Part shown: positions 20,901 through 33,794 of the stretch, in pieces | How the letters are laid out: every line of letters begins with the position of its first letter | Position numbering within the stretch: position 1 is the stretch's first letter | Assembly (NCBI GenBank): GCA_013407085.1 | Contig: JACCGJ010020624.1 | Coordinates: forward strand, 1 to 64,000 | Source: Atriophallophorus winterbourni | Lineage: Eukaryota; Platyhelminthes; Trematoda; Plagiorchiida; Microphallidae | Direction: 5' to 3' | DNA: 64,000 bases | Translations under genes and position numbers: made by a program | Notes under the pieces: model-generated | The model's database searches: none | What the model was told of the DNA's origin: nothing | The model's input: only the letters and a program-made list of their open reading frames with translations

Positions 20901-23667
20901 TTTTATTATTCGGGAATCGCCTGCTTTAAGAACCTCTTAAAAATTCTCTTCAGAAGTGACAATTTCTGTGATGTTTTCTAATAAACTGTGTTGCAATGTC
21001 GGGACGTCCCTAGAGTGTTGCTTTTCCACAACAAAAATCCTTGTGTTCCGTGATCCACGAGAGACTGTGCGCACCTAGAAAATACTTGAACTCTACATAA
21101 TTTATACGTTCACAATTTGGCACGTTTGGAACTTGAAGATTAAGCGATTTTAAGGGATCAAGCGTGGAGGTTGTCCAGATCCCTCAATTCGTAATCTTTC
21201 GACTTATTGATCCGCGACCACACTTTTATGCTTTCCACGAACAGTACTATCTGACACTTGATGAGAACCGGTAAGTCGTTCTCATAGAGTGAGAAGAAGG
21301 AGCTGAAGCATGGCTCAAATGTAATCCGATAAACTCATCTACAGAAAGCAGACACCAACAACCTTCCTTCCAGATCTGGGTATTTTAGTGGAGGTTGGAT
21401 TCAAGATGCATATCTTAGTCTTTCTTTAATTTTTGTGGACAACAATACGGTTACGACGTACGCTCCGAAACTTAGCGGCCAATTTTTATACTTAATGCTT
21501 AGGACTTTATGCCTTCAGCAAATACTTGGCTTTTTGAATTTTAGGAAAATACGTTCAACTAACGAATAGATAGAAAGTATTTTTACCGACGATTTTTACT
21601 AGCACGATGACGAAACGTATGCCAGCTCGGTAAACTCCAACCACTTAACAAAAATTGGTTGCCTGTAAATGTGGTTCGCAAAATTACGCAAATAGTATCT
21701 TGGTTTCGGCAAATTATCGTGATACAGAATTGCTTTGATATTCATTGGAGAGGCTGTTACTTTCGTTTGCTTAATTATATGTTTACATCAATGTATTGTG
21801 GTGCTCACATCCCCATCCCCTACACACCACTACCGGTTTCTGTCTGTTTGCCGTCATTAGGTGGAGACAGTAAGATCAGGTTCAGTGAGCCTTGAAACAT
21901 AGAAAAAGTAAATTTAATTTTCCATTTACTTCGTTCCTGGATTCCACATGCTGATTCGCATAACAGCTGCAAACAAAGCTAGTTCTCAAATCTGTTAATT
22001 GATCACAAAGCTCGATGTTTGATTTCACTAAATATCGTCTGTTAATATCTTGAGCCCGAAGCATAATCGCATAACTTTCTTGTCAATAACTCAGCCTAGC
22101 TTATGTGTTCTGTATAGTTCTGCATATCAACAGAAATAGAAGAACAAGTAATAAATCATTCTGAATTACAATCGTGCATCCTTTAATTTATATTGGGAAA
22201 ACTTGTGATGGTCTTCGAAGGATAATCCGCGACTTTTATCTTGTCGAGCTAACGAGAGACCTATACCCACCAGATCGATGTTGTTCAGGCACCTAGATTC
22301 ATTATAAAAGCAATTGCGTACCAGTGATATCAGTTTGATGTTTAGAAGCAGCGCATGATCCAATGGTCCAAGATATGTTACATAACCTTGAAAACGGCTG
22401 AACAGTGGTCACCGTCCTCTGTCCTAAATCTCGCCATTTAAGCCCCAATTACTACCATTTTCCGATCGAATGTTACTTTCTCAAATTTAAATTCGTCAAT
22501 GTTTTTCCAACTGACGGTTTGATGAGCCTAGTGTGAGCAGATAGTTTTGAACAGACCACCATTTATCCCAGTCGCTTCAGCACTATTAGTAATATTGAAT
22601 TCATCATGCATCCGGTGTCACACGAATGTCAGTTTAAAAAAACCGAGTTTAAAACATATTTTAATGAGCGAAAACCCCCCGTTCGCAAGTATTTCCATCA
22701 TGGACACTCCACGACGGTTTCGTGTAGTGTACACTCAGGAGCTGCATACCGTTTATTTCGAGTTATTGGCTATCTAAGTTTTTATGGAATATAATTGGTA
22801 ACCTTAACTTTCAGAAAACGACTAAGTTAACACGCATTCAAAATAGATCGTAATAAGAATCATAACCAAGTATATGGAATGCCTTATCCTTAGAATGTAG
22901 AAAAGTGTGTAGGGTGTTGGACCATAAGCCTAAGGGCCACAGATGCAACTTATATCAGGATTCCAGATGTGCGAGGCTCTTCTAAACTGCTATCCGATTG
23001 GTAGCCATACCGTAGAGAATGGTTCAATGGTGCCCTTACATAAGGCTTACACTTTGATTGCTGTCCGTAATATACTAGTTCGGAAAGACTATTTCACTTA
23101 TTGGTGTTCAGACAATCATGATGGATTGCTTGAAAGTGATGCTACTAAATTAGCAAGCAGTGCATGCGTCATGTTTACTAATGTTTTCAAAGTCAAATGA
23201 TTATTATCCTTTTTCAAATAAGTGCCGAGTTCTTGATGATCTTGTCTAACCGAGACCTCATTTTTGCTAAGTGCCAGCCGAAAGACCTTTCGACCGTGTG
23301 ATATAAAATTAGGTGACTGCAAAGCTAAATGGTTCCTGTTTCAGAAAATACTGGAACTAATGATTGTCAATAAACGGGACTTTGGCCGTTCGCGAATAAG
23401 GCTCTTATTTGATTGATCACTACTCAACTTATTAGACATTTTGTGTGCATTGTCTAGACACAACGAGTCCTTCAGGATTAGTCTTTAGAAAGTGGTCTTC
23501 GCTGTAAGGATTGAAAAGTTGGTATACGTGAGGTGGAAACTGCTTCTCTCCTAAATTCATTTGAGCTTATCAGCTTCAATAATACGTGTGGAATAATGGT
23601 AAGCGTATTGCGCTTGTATGCAAACAAGTGAGCGTTTTTGTTCATGATCATCGGTTTAACTTTATAT
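20901..23667. other. Intergenic stretch with one family A copy
   Basis: A family A copy with the TTTGCCGTCATTAGGTGGAG core lies at 21799-21899. The rest holds only short frames without domains or splice context. Confidence 0.55.
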
Positions 23668-23790
23668 ACATGTATGTGGGCACGTGATTTAACAGATTGG
23701 TCGTGCCAACCTTATCCAAAAGATGAGCTTTTCACTGCAATGAATAACAGCGTTCTCACATAACGCCAATCCACCTACACTTTTAATGTC
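23668..23790 (+). repeat. Family C fragment
   Basis: It shares 'TGTATGTGGGCACGTG' and 'TTGGTCGTGCCAACCTTATC' with the copies near 43305 and 44850. It ends where the LINE begins. Confidence 0.5.
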
Positions 23791-23817
23791 ACTTCCTGTT
23801 GCTACAAAAGTTGAAAC

Positions 23818-24800
23818 AGATTGGTATTTACGAGCAGCTACCTCAATGGGCGCAAGGCAACCGTTCGAGTTAACGGGGTACAATCACGAGCCATTAATAC
23901 CTCCAGTGGTGTACCGCAAGGTTCCGTTCTTGGTACAGTGCTTTCCTTAGTTTACATAAATGATTTACCTGAGACGCTCTCATGCAGGGTAGTTCTTTTT
24001 GCGGATGATGTTAAACTTTGGATGCGAATAAAATCAACTGCAGACTGCGTAAAACTGCAAAGTGATTTAGATGCACTACACGAATGGTCAGTTAGAAATA
24101 AACTGCCGTTCAATTTTCAAAAATGCAAGTTACTGCAAATCGGTAAGCCCTTTCAGCACGAATATCACTTTGGGCAGACGATTTTGAGCTGGACCGAATC
24201 GGAGGAGGATCTTGGAGTCTGGATATGTGGCAGCCTAAAGAACAGCGTGCATTGTGTGGTCATTTACAAGCGTGTTTCAAAGCTTCTAGGTATGCTTCGA
24301 CAGATCTTCAGATCCTTTGCGCCTGCAACGTTGCCAAGCATCATGAAGACCTACTTAATTCCCACAATGGAACACGCATCGCAAGCATGGACTCCGTGGA
24401 TGAAAAAAGATATATTCTTGCTTGACAGGATATATCATCGTGCAACCAAACTCGTTAGTGGTTTTCGAGACCTTACAATTAAACGAAAGGGAAAAAAAAA
24501 GTTTGAAAGCCTACAGCTTCAACACTCCTCCTTCAAGTAGACTTTTCGACGTGCCGTTTATCGTTACTTACAAAATAATTGATACCCCAGATCATCCACT
24601 CAACATTCGTTCAAATACCGTAGTCGGAATTACACTGTGGCCCTCAGCGGCACTACCCTTCCCCATTCCCGTCTAATTCGTCGCCGATATTTCTATTCGT
24701 TACGTGTCTTTTCCTGTGGAATGCCTTCCCGAAGCATTATCACCATCTCCCTGTATCCACAACTTCACTCGAACGGTTGGACCTTATTTGTTTACAATAA
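23818..24800 (+). mobile_element. LINE fragment with FADD reverse transcriptase motif
   Basis: An open frame of about 239 codons (23821-24540) encodes the palm and thumb of a CR1/jockey-type reverse transcriptase. It has GVPQGSVLGTVLSLVYINDL, the active-site FADDVKLW, and a HASQAW-PW-KKDI segment. After a frameshift the C-terminal part follows (TYKIIDTPDHPLN; SRLIRRRYFYSLRVF). The fingers region and endonuclease are missing. The upper limit of the 3' end is uncertain, with no clear tail. Confidence 0.85.
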
Positions 24801-24810
24801 AAGATTTGAC

Positions 24811-25263
24811 GATGCTGTGTATTGCTCAGGGTAAGCATTTATTGACCTCCATGACCATCGTATAATTGTTTTTTTATCACCTCTTATGAACGCAATACTT
24901 GCTATGATATGCATTGTAATTGTGAAGCTATGGCTTTGGGACCATAAATTCGTTGATCTTGATCTTGAAACACGCATCTTGGTTTGATCTGAAAGTACCG
25001 TTACTGTTTGTTAATTAGCTATCATTGCATCACCGATCGAACAAACCACCCAACCCCTACAACATTTGATGGTTGTAAGATATGAGACTACAAAACAATT
25101 AGTAAGTGTTGCAGGTGGACTGCATTCGACCAAGGTGCTTTGCACGTTTTGTTCAAGTAACGTGTAGCGACGACATTAAGGGCGATAATAATTGATTTGT
25201 TGGTTAAACGATATCCTGATGAACGTATATACGTGAAGAAGGCAATCGTTAGAAAGAAAGAAA
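24811..25263. other. Intergenic stretch, nothing seen
   Basis: Lies between the LINE end and the 3' end of the minus-strand gene at 25326. No open frame or repeat of note. Confidence 0.5.
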
Positions 25264-25269
25264 TTTATT
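25264..25269 (-). terminator. Polyadenylation signal AATAAA
   Basis: Minus-strand AATAAA 56 nt after the stop of the gene ending at 25326, followed by a T/C-rich run. Its spacing fits a short 3' UTR. Confidence 0.65.
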
Positions 25270-25325
25270 TCACAAAATGATGTATGTACACATTAAATGC
25301 AAAATTACTTAGCATCCACTTGTAT

Positions 25326-26655
25326 TCAAATTGTGCTCCGTTGTGTTCGATAAAAACAATCGAGAAGAGCTATTCGGTCTCTCACATCTGCTTGATCTGT
25401 GAGTGCATAAATCGTGTCGGGGTCATAGTTCAATGGAATGTCGGATATGGATTGTTGACACACCTGTTTCACCAAACCAGCCGGCCCAATAACTTCAAAC
25501 ACGATCGTGGTACCTGTGGAAAGGACACAACAGTGAAAAAAATATTGCCAGTACATACTATTCGTGTTTGCTCACTGACCTATTTCATACATAACACGAC
25601 CGGTTTCATGTAATTTGCATTAACCACTTAAGGACCATGTTCCACATGTCTGAAAACAGTGGCTTGTCAATCTTACCGAACAGTGGTTTCAAAGTTCAGT
25701 TTCGTAGATTGTTTTTGTGCTTTACCATGCGTACTGTCCTGTTGTTTGTTCACATGGGCGGTAATTGGTATATTTTCCCGTTTGAATTTACCCTGCGCTT
25801 ATACCTGGGTATTTCTTGGTATAACTTGAATAATACACTTGGTCTTCTGACACAACACTGTGTCATGTAGTCGTTAAAACTATACTAACGCCTACGCTGT
25901 TTTGGCTCAAAATTCGCCTTTCTGTGCAATTTGACCTAAACATACGATGCCAGGAAAGACAGTCTCACGTGCTGATTTACCCTACCATGAGAAATAGTAC
26001 ATGGATTGAACAAAGGTCAAGGTCATTCTACGGAACTTTAGGCCAGTCGGCCGTCAAAATGTAACTTAAAATACACGTGCATAAAGACATGATAAAGACT
26101 TAAAGGGTACAACTTTACGAAAATGTCAAAAAATAGAGGTGGTGGGCGGACTGCTACGTAGTTCTGTTCCCTATCCTGACTATCACCCTTGGTCAGAATA
26201 GAAACGTTAACCAAAAACTGCTCTAACTGATTGCACTCAATTGTTTTCCATAGCAGAATTTAGCAAAATGTCATAGAAACGTAGAGAAGCTTATGACCCG
26301 TTATTCAATACCTGTATGTCTAACGCCCACAAGGTGGGGTGTTACACAAATAAAAATCGAAAAGAAGACGCTAATAAAATCTATTTGATCTAGAAATTAA
26401 GCTACCCTTCTCACTGACTGTTGCGTACGAACGGACAAGTTTCAAACTTCTTCGCTTCTCTCATCAACACAGTATCTCAATGATTCGTTAACATTCTTTA
26501 CTGAAGCTACCCCATTTCACACCACACACGAACGGTTTACACTCGTTTGATTTTAATCCACGAAGTAGTTGACTAGTCACGTTGGTTGTTCCAAAATCAT
26601 GCCACACATTCATCTCAAATGGTGATATTAAACCCAGGGAGCACTCGCTTTCAAA
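25326..26655 (-). CDS. Unrecognised protein, last two exons
   Basis: Exon 26655-26502 starts after a strong TTCTTTTCAG acceptor in phase 0 and ends at TTCA|GTAAAG in phase 1. Exon 25513-25326 starts after CTTTCCACAG with the two bases that complete a Ser codon, and ends at TGA. Together they encode 112 residues, including FEMNVWHDFGTTNVTSQLL and TTIVFEVIGPAGLVKQVC. I see no known motif, signal peptide or membrane segment. The phase match, splice sites, protein-like composition and nearby AATAAA argue for a real gene. A possible earlier exon around 26862-26795 (AMFDPVERTPSRLSMINLL) fits in phase but has a poor donor. The N-terminus lies further upstream and was not found. Confidence 0.62.
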
Positions 26656-26899
26656 CTGAAAAGAACACTCCTTGTTGGAAGAGCTTATCGTATTACACGC
26701 TTGCTTGTCACACACACACACACTTCATAATTGTTCCATGGTGCATGACTGTGTTGAGTGAAATGCATGTGACCCTGAACGGAATTCGCTCTTTCAGCAG
26801 ATTAATCATTGACAAGCGAGATGGTGTTCGTTCAACCGGATCGAACATCGCAGACCCGCCTTGCAGTAAACACCCAATGTGGTGATGGACGATGCACAC

Positions 26900-29800
26900 A
26901 AAACGTACCGGGTAAAGTTGTGGCGTGTGAACAACCGAACAACATTAGTAACCATCTCGTTCATTCAAGTGAATCTTCTAGTTCAGGGAACATGTACAAT
27001 AGGCGTGACAGCTTTCATCTCCTTTTTACACGAGGACGGAGGTGACATCCAGGTCAGAATACGTTCACACCCTTCGATCTACGCAAAGTAGCATGAACTG
27101 GTGTTAACTATTGATTTCATCATACCAAGGTTGATTCAATTACTTAGATTCCGTTTCCTGGACGAGTTAAACCACAATGCATTGTTTTCCTTGCATCCCC
27201 AGCACGTATACTTCACAAACGGTTTAGGACTGTTTGCCGTCATCAAAGGGAGACTGTAAACATTCGATTCAGCGAACCTTGAATCAGACCACTAGTTTGA
27301 ACGTTTTACCCCGCGAACACTCACTCAATGACTGGATTAGTTCCGTTTGATCTAATCAAATGACTGTGCGGAAATAAACCGACTTGAGTTATTAAATAAC
27401 AATTAGGACAGTGATTCTGTCGAGGTATCGGCTTAGTAATTTTCAAAGTAAATGCCAGTACAATGCCATATAGTATTGGCAACATTGTGATTCAAACTTT
27501 GATTAAGTGTGATCCGTGAGAGAAAAATAGAATTTTTCGTTATCTAGATGTAACGAACGTTGCGTAGGATGACCATACAAGCACGGATGTCATTGGGGTT
27601 GGTCGCAATGGTCGCCACGACTGGTGCTCATTATCGATGCTCAAAGTTTTGTACGAAGAAGTGTGTGGTCGTTTTGGCCACTTAGAATTGAAAATCCGTC
27701 GCAAAATGATACCGGTTATCACTGCTGTCAAACACGTGTCTTATCCATCAAGCGGAAAATGACCACACCGAAATGAAAGAAAGCATCAAGTTGTTTTTTA
27801 ATGAGACTGATAGCTGATTCCGCGATTACAGAGCCACCAATAATAGCGAAACGACTTATCTAAACTTCACGTAGCTGGAACTTTGTGGGTTTGTGCATCT
27901 TTTCTATCAATACCATCAAATTGCCACACGTAGTCGTGTGCGAATACATAGAAACCAAACCAGTGCAGCTTGTTTAAACCCGTTTTGGAGACGTTGCATT
28001 TATCAAATTAAATCGATGGAGTGGGGTGTGTGAAGGTCACGTTTGTATCAAAATAACGAGGCCAATGATGCTTGGCCACGCCAGATTGTGCGTTTGTGTT
28101 GATGAGATTTTCATTCAATCCAGACAACGGTTTTTCCGTGTGCGTGTTGGTTGGCATGTTTGCCAAGAGATTACAGATGTTTTGGTCACTGAGACCCTTC
28201 AGGTTCTGTGGTACACACACGAGGCGTTTAGTTGACTGGTCAATGTGTGCTGTATGCTGCTGTTGCTGTAATCGTTTGCGCATGCAACGTCTAAACGGTT
28301 CAAGCGTGAATTACTGATGTGGTTTACAGAGCAACATAAAAACCTGTTCGCGGAGGAACGCCCACACTCAGCGAATTAGGATGTGCGTGTCTAGCTTATA
28401 TGAAGATTTAATCGATATGATTGTCAGTGTGCGTGCTATTACACACTTGTTTCGTATACATTGTTACACCAAGTGAAATAATTTGAGATCTCAATTGAAT
28501 CCAAATATAAACGAACCTCTTTTCACCGATGTATTCCTTCTATTCGTGATAGCTCCGCAAATATTCAACGGTTGTATGCGGTCCAACCCCATAAATCGTT
28601 ATTCATTTGGCATTACAAATTGTGTTTGTTCTCGATGACAATCGACAATAGTTGGACGATGTCCGACCAATGTGAATATTCTTCATTCACATTTACGAAA
28701 CGGAGTATGGTAGATAATACTATCTCGGTGATTTGCCTAGTACGAATCGCGCTTCAGTTTGCGCAACGAGACAGACGACAGTGTGGGCCGAGTGTAATTG
28801 TTCCATATTTCGAATATTTTGAAATTCATTTGAAACTAGTTGTACTCGTACTGCGGCTTTCCGTGTGAAACCAGCCGAGACTATCTCAGATGGTAATTGG
28901 TTGCATGTAGATGAATGCTACACACCTGCAAGAATCCACGAAAAGTTTCGGCTAGCCAAGCGATTTCGTGGCTGCTACCTTATTCTACTGATTGATTTTT
29001 TGAGTAATCGCAACAAACCTAGTGGCGTATTGCTTTTTAGGGGATATGCAGCGTTTTCTGCCCTTAGGCGAGTTATATTTCACAAAGACAGCCAAGCGTT
29101 GTTCGTGTTTGGCTTACAACACCTTCCTATATATCCGAGCCGCACAATGTGAGCACACGTTGGGGTCCGTTCGACTGGAAAATAACAAGTCACGATCTTA
29201 TCACTGGATATTCACGAACATATTCCGCCATCTGCTTATCGCTTGTTTGCGTGACGCCACTCGGCACCCCTCCCCTCGGTTTACGTCTCAAAATGTTTAC
29301 GACAGCTGTTTCCAACCCTGGCTAGGGCTTGAACACAAGGGACCATCTATAAACATGCATGTACGTGGATAGAGGCCGAGCTACCGCTTTGTAAACAAAG
29401 CTTGTGGTCGGTTTCATAGCTGAAATCAATAACTGAAAAGGGGTGACTTAATATATCGTGGGATTGGGGGTAGAAGTTTGAAAAGGTCCGCTTCAAAGTT
29501 TCAAAAACAGATATTAGTACTACGAAAGCAACTCATGTCGCTACCAGATGACAGCTTCATAGGAACGTCAGTTTCCAAATTTTCGCACATTCCACACCAG
29601 TTTTGTAGCAGCGTTCGTCAGTTTGGCTAATGCAAATAAACAACTGTCTATTCTGTGTGCTGTATAAACCAAGCATTGTTCACATTCCGCGCTAATGTTG
29701 GTCCGTTGATTTGTTTACCCGAAAGGAGTGTGGGAAAACAAACGCGATGTTGTGAAGGTCATCGAGCTATTATCATAAGCCGGGGAGTTGAAAGGTTTTC

Positions 29801-30885
29801 TATTCGCAACGCAGCGGATATTTATGCTGGTTCACAACAACAACTACAGGAGGATAGTGGGTGTGAAGTGGTCCATGATTCAATTCCACAGGAAGTGAAT
29901 TTATTGACTGCATGTTGACCGTTAGTGCACAGCGCTTCGCACACGTAAGGCAAACTGAATTGTGCTTGATTGAAGGTTTAGATGAGTGGCAATACACTAT
30001 CCAATGATACTCAGTATACAATGGCTACTAACGAAAGAAATACGTATTTCTGTGGTTTTCATTACTCGATACTGCTGCTCGCATTAAACAGGCCGTACCA
30101 CTTTCAACCACGACTACCTGATTATTCATTTCTGCGCCCTCTTCCTTGTAATGCTGATAAAAACGAAATTTTTTGAACTTGATTTTTAAGAGGAAGCAGG
30201 AACAAAAAGCGTTATTCGAAATGAAGAGAAGTTCATAGATGAACCTAGAAACATAGCGCCGATGATGCATCGTATAGTTGCCAAATAGGCTTTGTATTTA
30301 GATAGCCTATTTTAATCAAACGGTCGTCATTTATACTGTTAAATATAGGATTTTTAACCGCAAATAAGCAACATTATAACTGAAATCGTTGGCGTAGAAA
30401 TACTTCGCATGCTATCCAACTAGGCACTGGTTTCTACCTGCACATGTGAATTCACATTACTTGACGTTCGGAATGCGGCGTGAGTGGAGTCGTTTTAGAT
30501 GCCCGATAAGCAATTTATCATCCCCAACCAACTTGCTCGTACAGCTGTTTGCGTAAATGTCGAGTCGAATCACCAGGAATCAAATACGCCTTTTTAGATG
30601 CACCTTGAACTAAGCATCTGGCCTTGGAATGACGAACACAGAATCTCGTTTTGCTCACAATGAACGACTGCACGAATCATGAACCTGAATTGCGATTATC
30701 GAACGATACAAACTAAGTTCCATCTAACCCGTTTCCGGTGCGCACTTCGCGGTGCACTTACACGTCACCATCTGTTTCCACCCGTTTAGCGTCATCGGGT
30801 ATAGCGAATGAGATCAAGCTCAGTAAACCATAAAAGAGTGAACAAACATAACAACAATTTGAAGCCACCGTTAAGCTAAAGTAAC
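26900..30885. other. Intergenic or intronic stretch, one family A copy
   Basis: If the gene ending at 25326 is long, part of this is its intron. A diverged family A copy lies at 27176-27290. A 91-codon minus frame starting at an ATG (28283-28008) is Gln/Asn/Thr-rich but has no splice or domain support. Another family A fragment lies at 30738-30832. Nothing else is recognised. Confidence 0.45.
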
Positions 30886-31386
30886 ACGAGCGAGGTGACC
30901 AGGATGATCTAATCCTAACATACCAAATAATCCATACCGTGTCCCACCCACACAGACACCTCTTGAATATTGGTTCCAATCTTCCAATCCACAGTCACAA
31001 TTTGACCCTTCAAATCCCACATTCCGGATTAAACTGTCGCCGCAACTTTTATGCAGTCCGTGCGTGCCTTTTGTGGAAAAGCTTACCGCCAGAAATTGTT
31101 TCCTCATCAAACGAAATAATCTTCAGTCTTTTATGTTGAATAATCCTGTGTTGGCCTCATTTTATTGAAACCCCTTAGTGATTCCCTCTTACACCACATC
31201 CTTGGAAAAAACTTATTGCTCAAACGTATATTTCCGGTCATGATTTCCTCCCTCCATGTCACGATAGGAATAAATTTTGCTCCTCCTTCGAAGCACATAG
31301 ACGCAAACATTAACGATTTGCTTCACTTTCATACATGTATCATATGGTAGTGTAGCGCTTTTTTCATCATAAATCTTGAATATTGA
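30886..31386 (+). mobile_element. LINE 3' fragment
   Basis: It starts with a GDQDDLILTYQIIHTV-like segment and continues with LNCRRNFYAVRACLLWKSLP, the C-terminal signature of CR1/jockey reverse transcriptases. Frames are broken. About 200 bp of 3' UTR follow, with the end shared with 1486-1640 and an AAATCTTGAA-type tail. Confidence 0.75.
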
Positions 31387-32879
31387 CTTATGCGAGCCAT
31401 GTATCTACATCAACCGATCAAATCAATAAATTTGATCGGTTTAGGAGTGTGACAGCCTTAGATAGGGTCGGTTGACTGTGTGCGTCACTTTATCGGTCAT
31501 CCAAGGGTGGGGTGTTCAAACCCATTTGGTAGTGACCGCAAATTTTTAAAATGTTTTGATTTGAACTAGCTCACACCAGATTGTTAACGCTCGAAGTGGT
31601 TAGACCCTCGCAAATTACACGCACGTTTAACCGATCAAGATAAGACGGAAACGTGCCGTTCCGGCCTTATCGTCAAGTCCTCCCTTGGATCAAACTGCCA
31701 GCTGGATCTGTTCGACACGTGTTAACATATTGATTATCCACCCTCGATCGGCACCCCACAGACAGCGCCCGGGGTTAGTCTAGCCAAGATGATCGCTAAC
31801 GCAGAAGTATTACCGCGTCGAATACAAATAGCAGGAAACAAGCCTAATTCGTTCACAGGAAACCACATTTTGACAGCCCGACATGCTGAACTCATGGCAC
31901 AAAACCAAAGACAAATAATTGATGTGCGCGAAATATACCCGATCGCGTGACCTTTGTGTTTCGTTTAGCATAGGTCAACAAAGTACAAGTCACCGCTCGC
32001 AAACCCACAAACATTCTATTTGGTTCAATACGGTCGATAAATAAGATCCATGTTTGGCATTACAAGTGAAAAGAGCCAGGTGAACTTGAACAACTGATCG
32101 GTATCCACACGCAGCAGCACATACCCCTTGTCACATTTCATGCTGTTTACATCAAGCAGGCACGGATAATACTAACAGTAACCGCACGCCTTGATAAATA
32201 CAATGAAATTTATTTACTAAACCCCAACAGAGCTCGTTCGTAATTTAGACTGGTAATAAAAGCCAAAAAAGTTATTTTTCTAATACAACTGTAAGATAAA
32301 TTTCGTAATTGTTATGCCTGGTGCTGCTGGGGTTCCCCTAGTAAGAAGAAGTTACCTGGGACGGATAATATGTCTCTATTAACGAAATTTCTATACATAC
32401 GCACGTTTTATGAGTATAACATTGCGTGAGGTACAATGCATTTACTGAGGCTGATGTGATTTTTCTGGTTTTTGCACACAAGTCAGAGAGGAAGAGGCGA
32501 TGCAGTGTCTGCACATAAGCAGCATCGATTTCTCTACTGGAACTCTTTGCATCGCTCGCTTGTGATAACTCGAATAACTTGTTCGGCCTGATAGTAGATT
32601 TTAGCACAACAGTGCTCCAAACCATTGATGTCAGAAATGTGACTATTATGGGACAAGCGTCCAGACGCATTTTGAGCTTGCTCACACTTCCACATACTCA
32701 CACGGTCGGTTTAGAGCTGTCTACCACCATGTAAGTGTAACAGAGGTTAACGGAATACAAATTGGTCGAGAATGCTTCTTTTTCACTAGGCACAACAAAT
32801 AGCCGCCCGTCATTAACGAAGACAAAAGCCAAAGCGTTATTGTAACTACTACCGAGTCAAAGCTTATCTGTTCTCTGGA
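31387..32879. other. Intergenic stretch, nothing seen
   Basis: Only scattered short frames; the minus frame at 32338-32685 has no domain or splice context. A weak family A-like segment occurs near 32670-32740. Confidence 0.5.
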
Positions 32880-33498
32880 TTCTATAAAATACTCCCATAT
32901 GGCGTGCGTCTCAAACAGCCACTGACAACCAAAGCCCAGCTCCTGGCCTGCATGTGGCGGAACTGCTTCTACTGACAGGAGAAGGGGCGAAGGCGGATGA
33001 CTGGCGCCTCAAAACCAGTTTGCTCCGGGCAGATGGAGCTCGTCAGCCTGGAAGGGCAGTCCATCTAAGGGAAGGAAAACCCTGATTCCAAACCTCCGCT
33101 GCCTTGCGGCATACCCGATTGCGGGAAAGGCTTCGGGAGTGAACCCTGAGGAAAAATCCTTGCTGCCTTGCAGCTTGCACCTGGTCGTGCAAAGGCTAGA
33201 GAGGCATACTCGAACAATCGCCGAGGCACTTCAAGAGAGGCACAAGAACCGTCAAAATGGTCACTGGCTCTCGCGAAGGGAAAAAAACCGCTGCCTTGCA
33301 GGAAGACTTTTGAGTCAAAGGCTTCGGGTGGGGTCCCCTAAGCTAACACCCTACTTCAGCCTTGGCAACCGGGTAGTATGTCGCCTTCAACAAGAACCAT
33401 GGACCCTACTTCAACTTCATCAAGTACCCTCTTCATGGTATACTTGTTGGCACATCGTCTGTAAAGACTTGTGTAATAATAATATAATAATAATAATG
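32880..33498 (+). repeat. GC-rich retroposon-like repeat with stem-loops and TAA tail
   Basis: A GC-rich island in AT-rich surroundings, ending in a TAA microsatellite (33474-33497) as non-LTR retroposons do. Three blocks start with GCTGCCTTGC at 33098, 33162 and 33290. Each is followed by a small hairpin (CCCG/CGGG, GCAC/GTGC, GACT/AGTC) and then AAAGGC, which can pair with the GCCTT before it. A second, degenerate copy lies near 15540. The 33139-33510 open frame crosses the tail and is not convincing as protein. It may be the 3' part of a LINE or a SINE; family unknown to me. Confidence 0.7.
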
Positions 33499-33515
33499 TT
33501 CTCCGGATAACCTTG

Positions 33516-33521
33516 TTTATT
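33516..33521 (-). terminator. Polyadenylation signal AATAAA
   Basis: Minus-strand AATAAA 274 nt beyond the TAA at 33795, or 74 nt beyond an alternative stop at 33595. It lies just outside the TAA tail of the neighbouring plus-strand repeat. Confidence 0.45.
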
Positions 33522-33794
33522 GGAAATATTTGCCTCCGGTGTGAAGGTATTTGTTTACAGACGCGATTGCAACTATATGAGGGTGACACGACCGTTAGAT
33601 ATCTTCAGTTTCAATAGCTTCAAACGATACTGGTGATGTGATAACACCAACTGGACAAGATATGAAAATGTTACAGTTACCGTCATGAACGCTCTCGATA
33701 CCCATTCTCGTTATTGTTTCTGTAAAGAATTAGAGTTAAATACCGTTTGCAACTTTGTACTGCTAGGAAGCATCTTACTTGAGAGGAACTTACG

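Noticed and set aside
28008..28283. Minus-strand 91-codon frame starting at ATG, Gln/Asn/Thr-rich.
   Set aside because: No splice sites, domain or polyadenylation signal; low-complexity parts make a chance frame plausible.
32999..33046. Hammerhead-ribozyme-like core on the minus strand: CTGACGA, a GCTCC/GGAGC stem, AAA, an ACTGG/CCAGT stem and GTC.
   Set aside because: The invariant G of GAAA is missing and the sequences on both sides cannot form stem I. It may be a decayed ribozyme or chance, so I do not call it.
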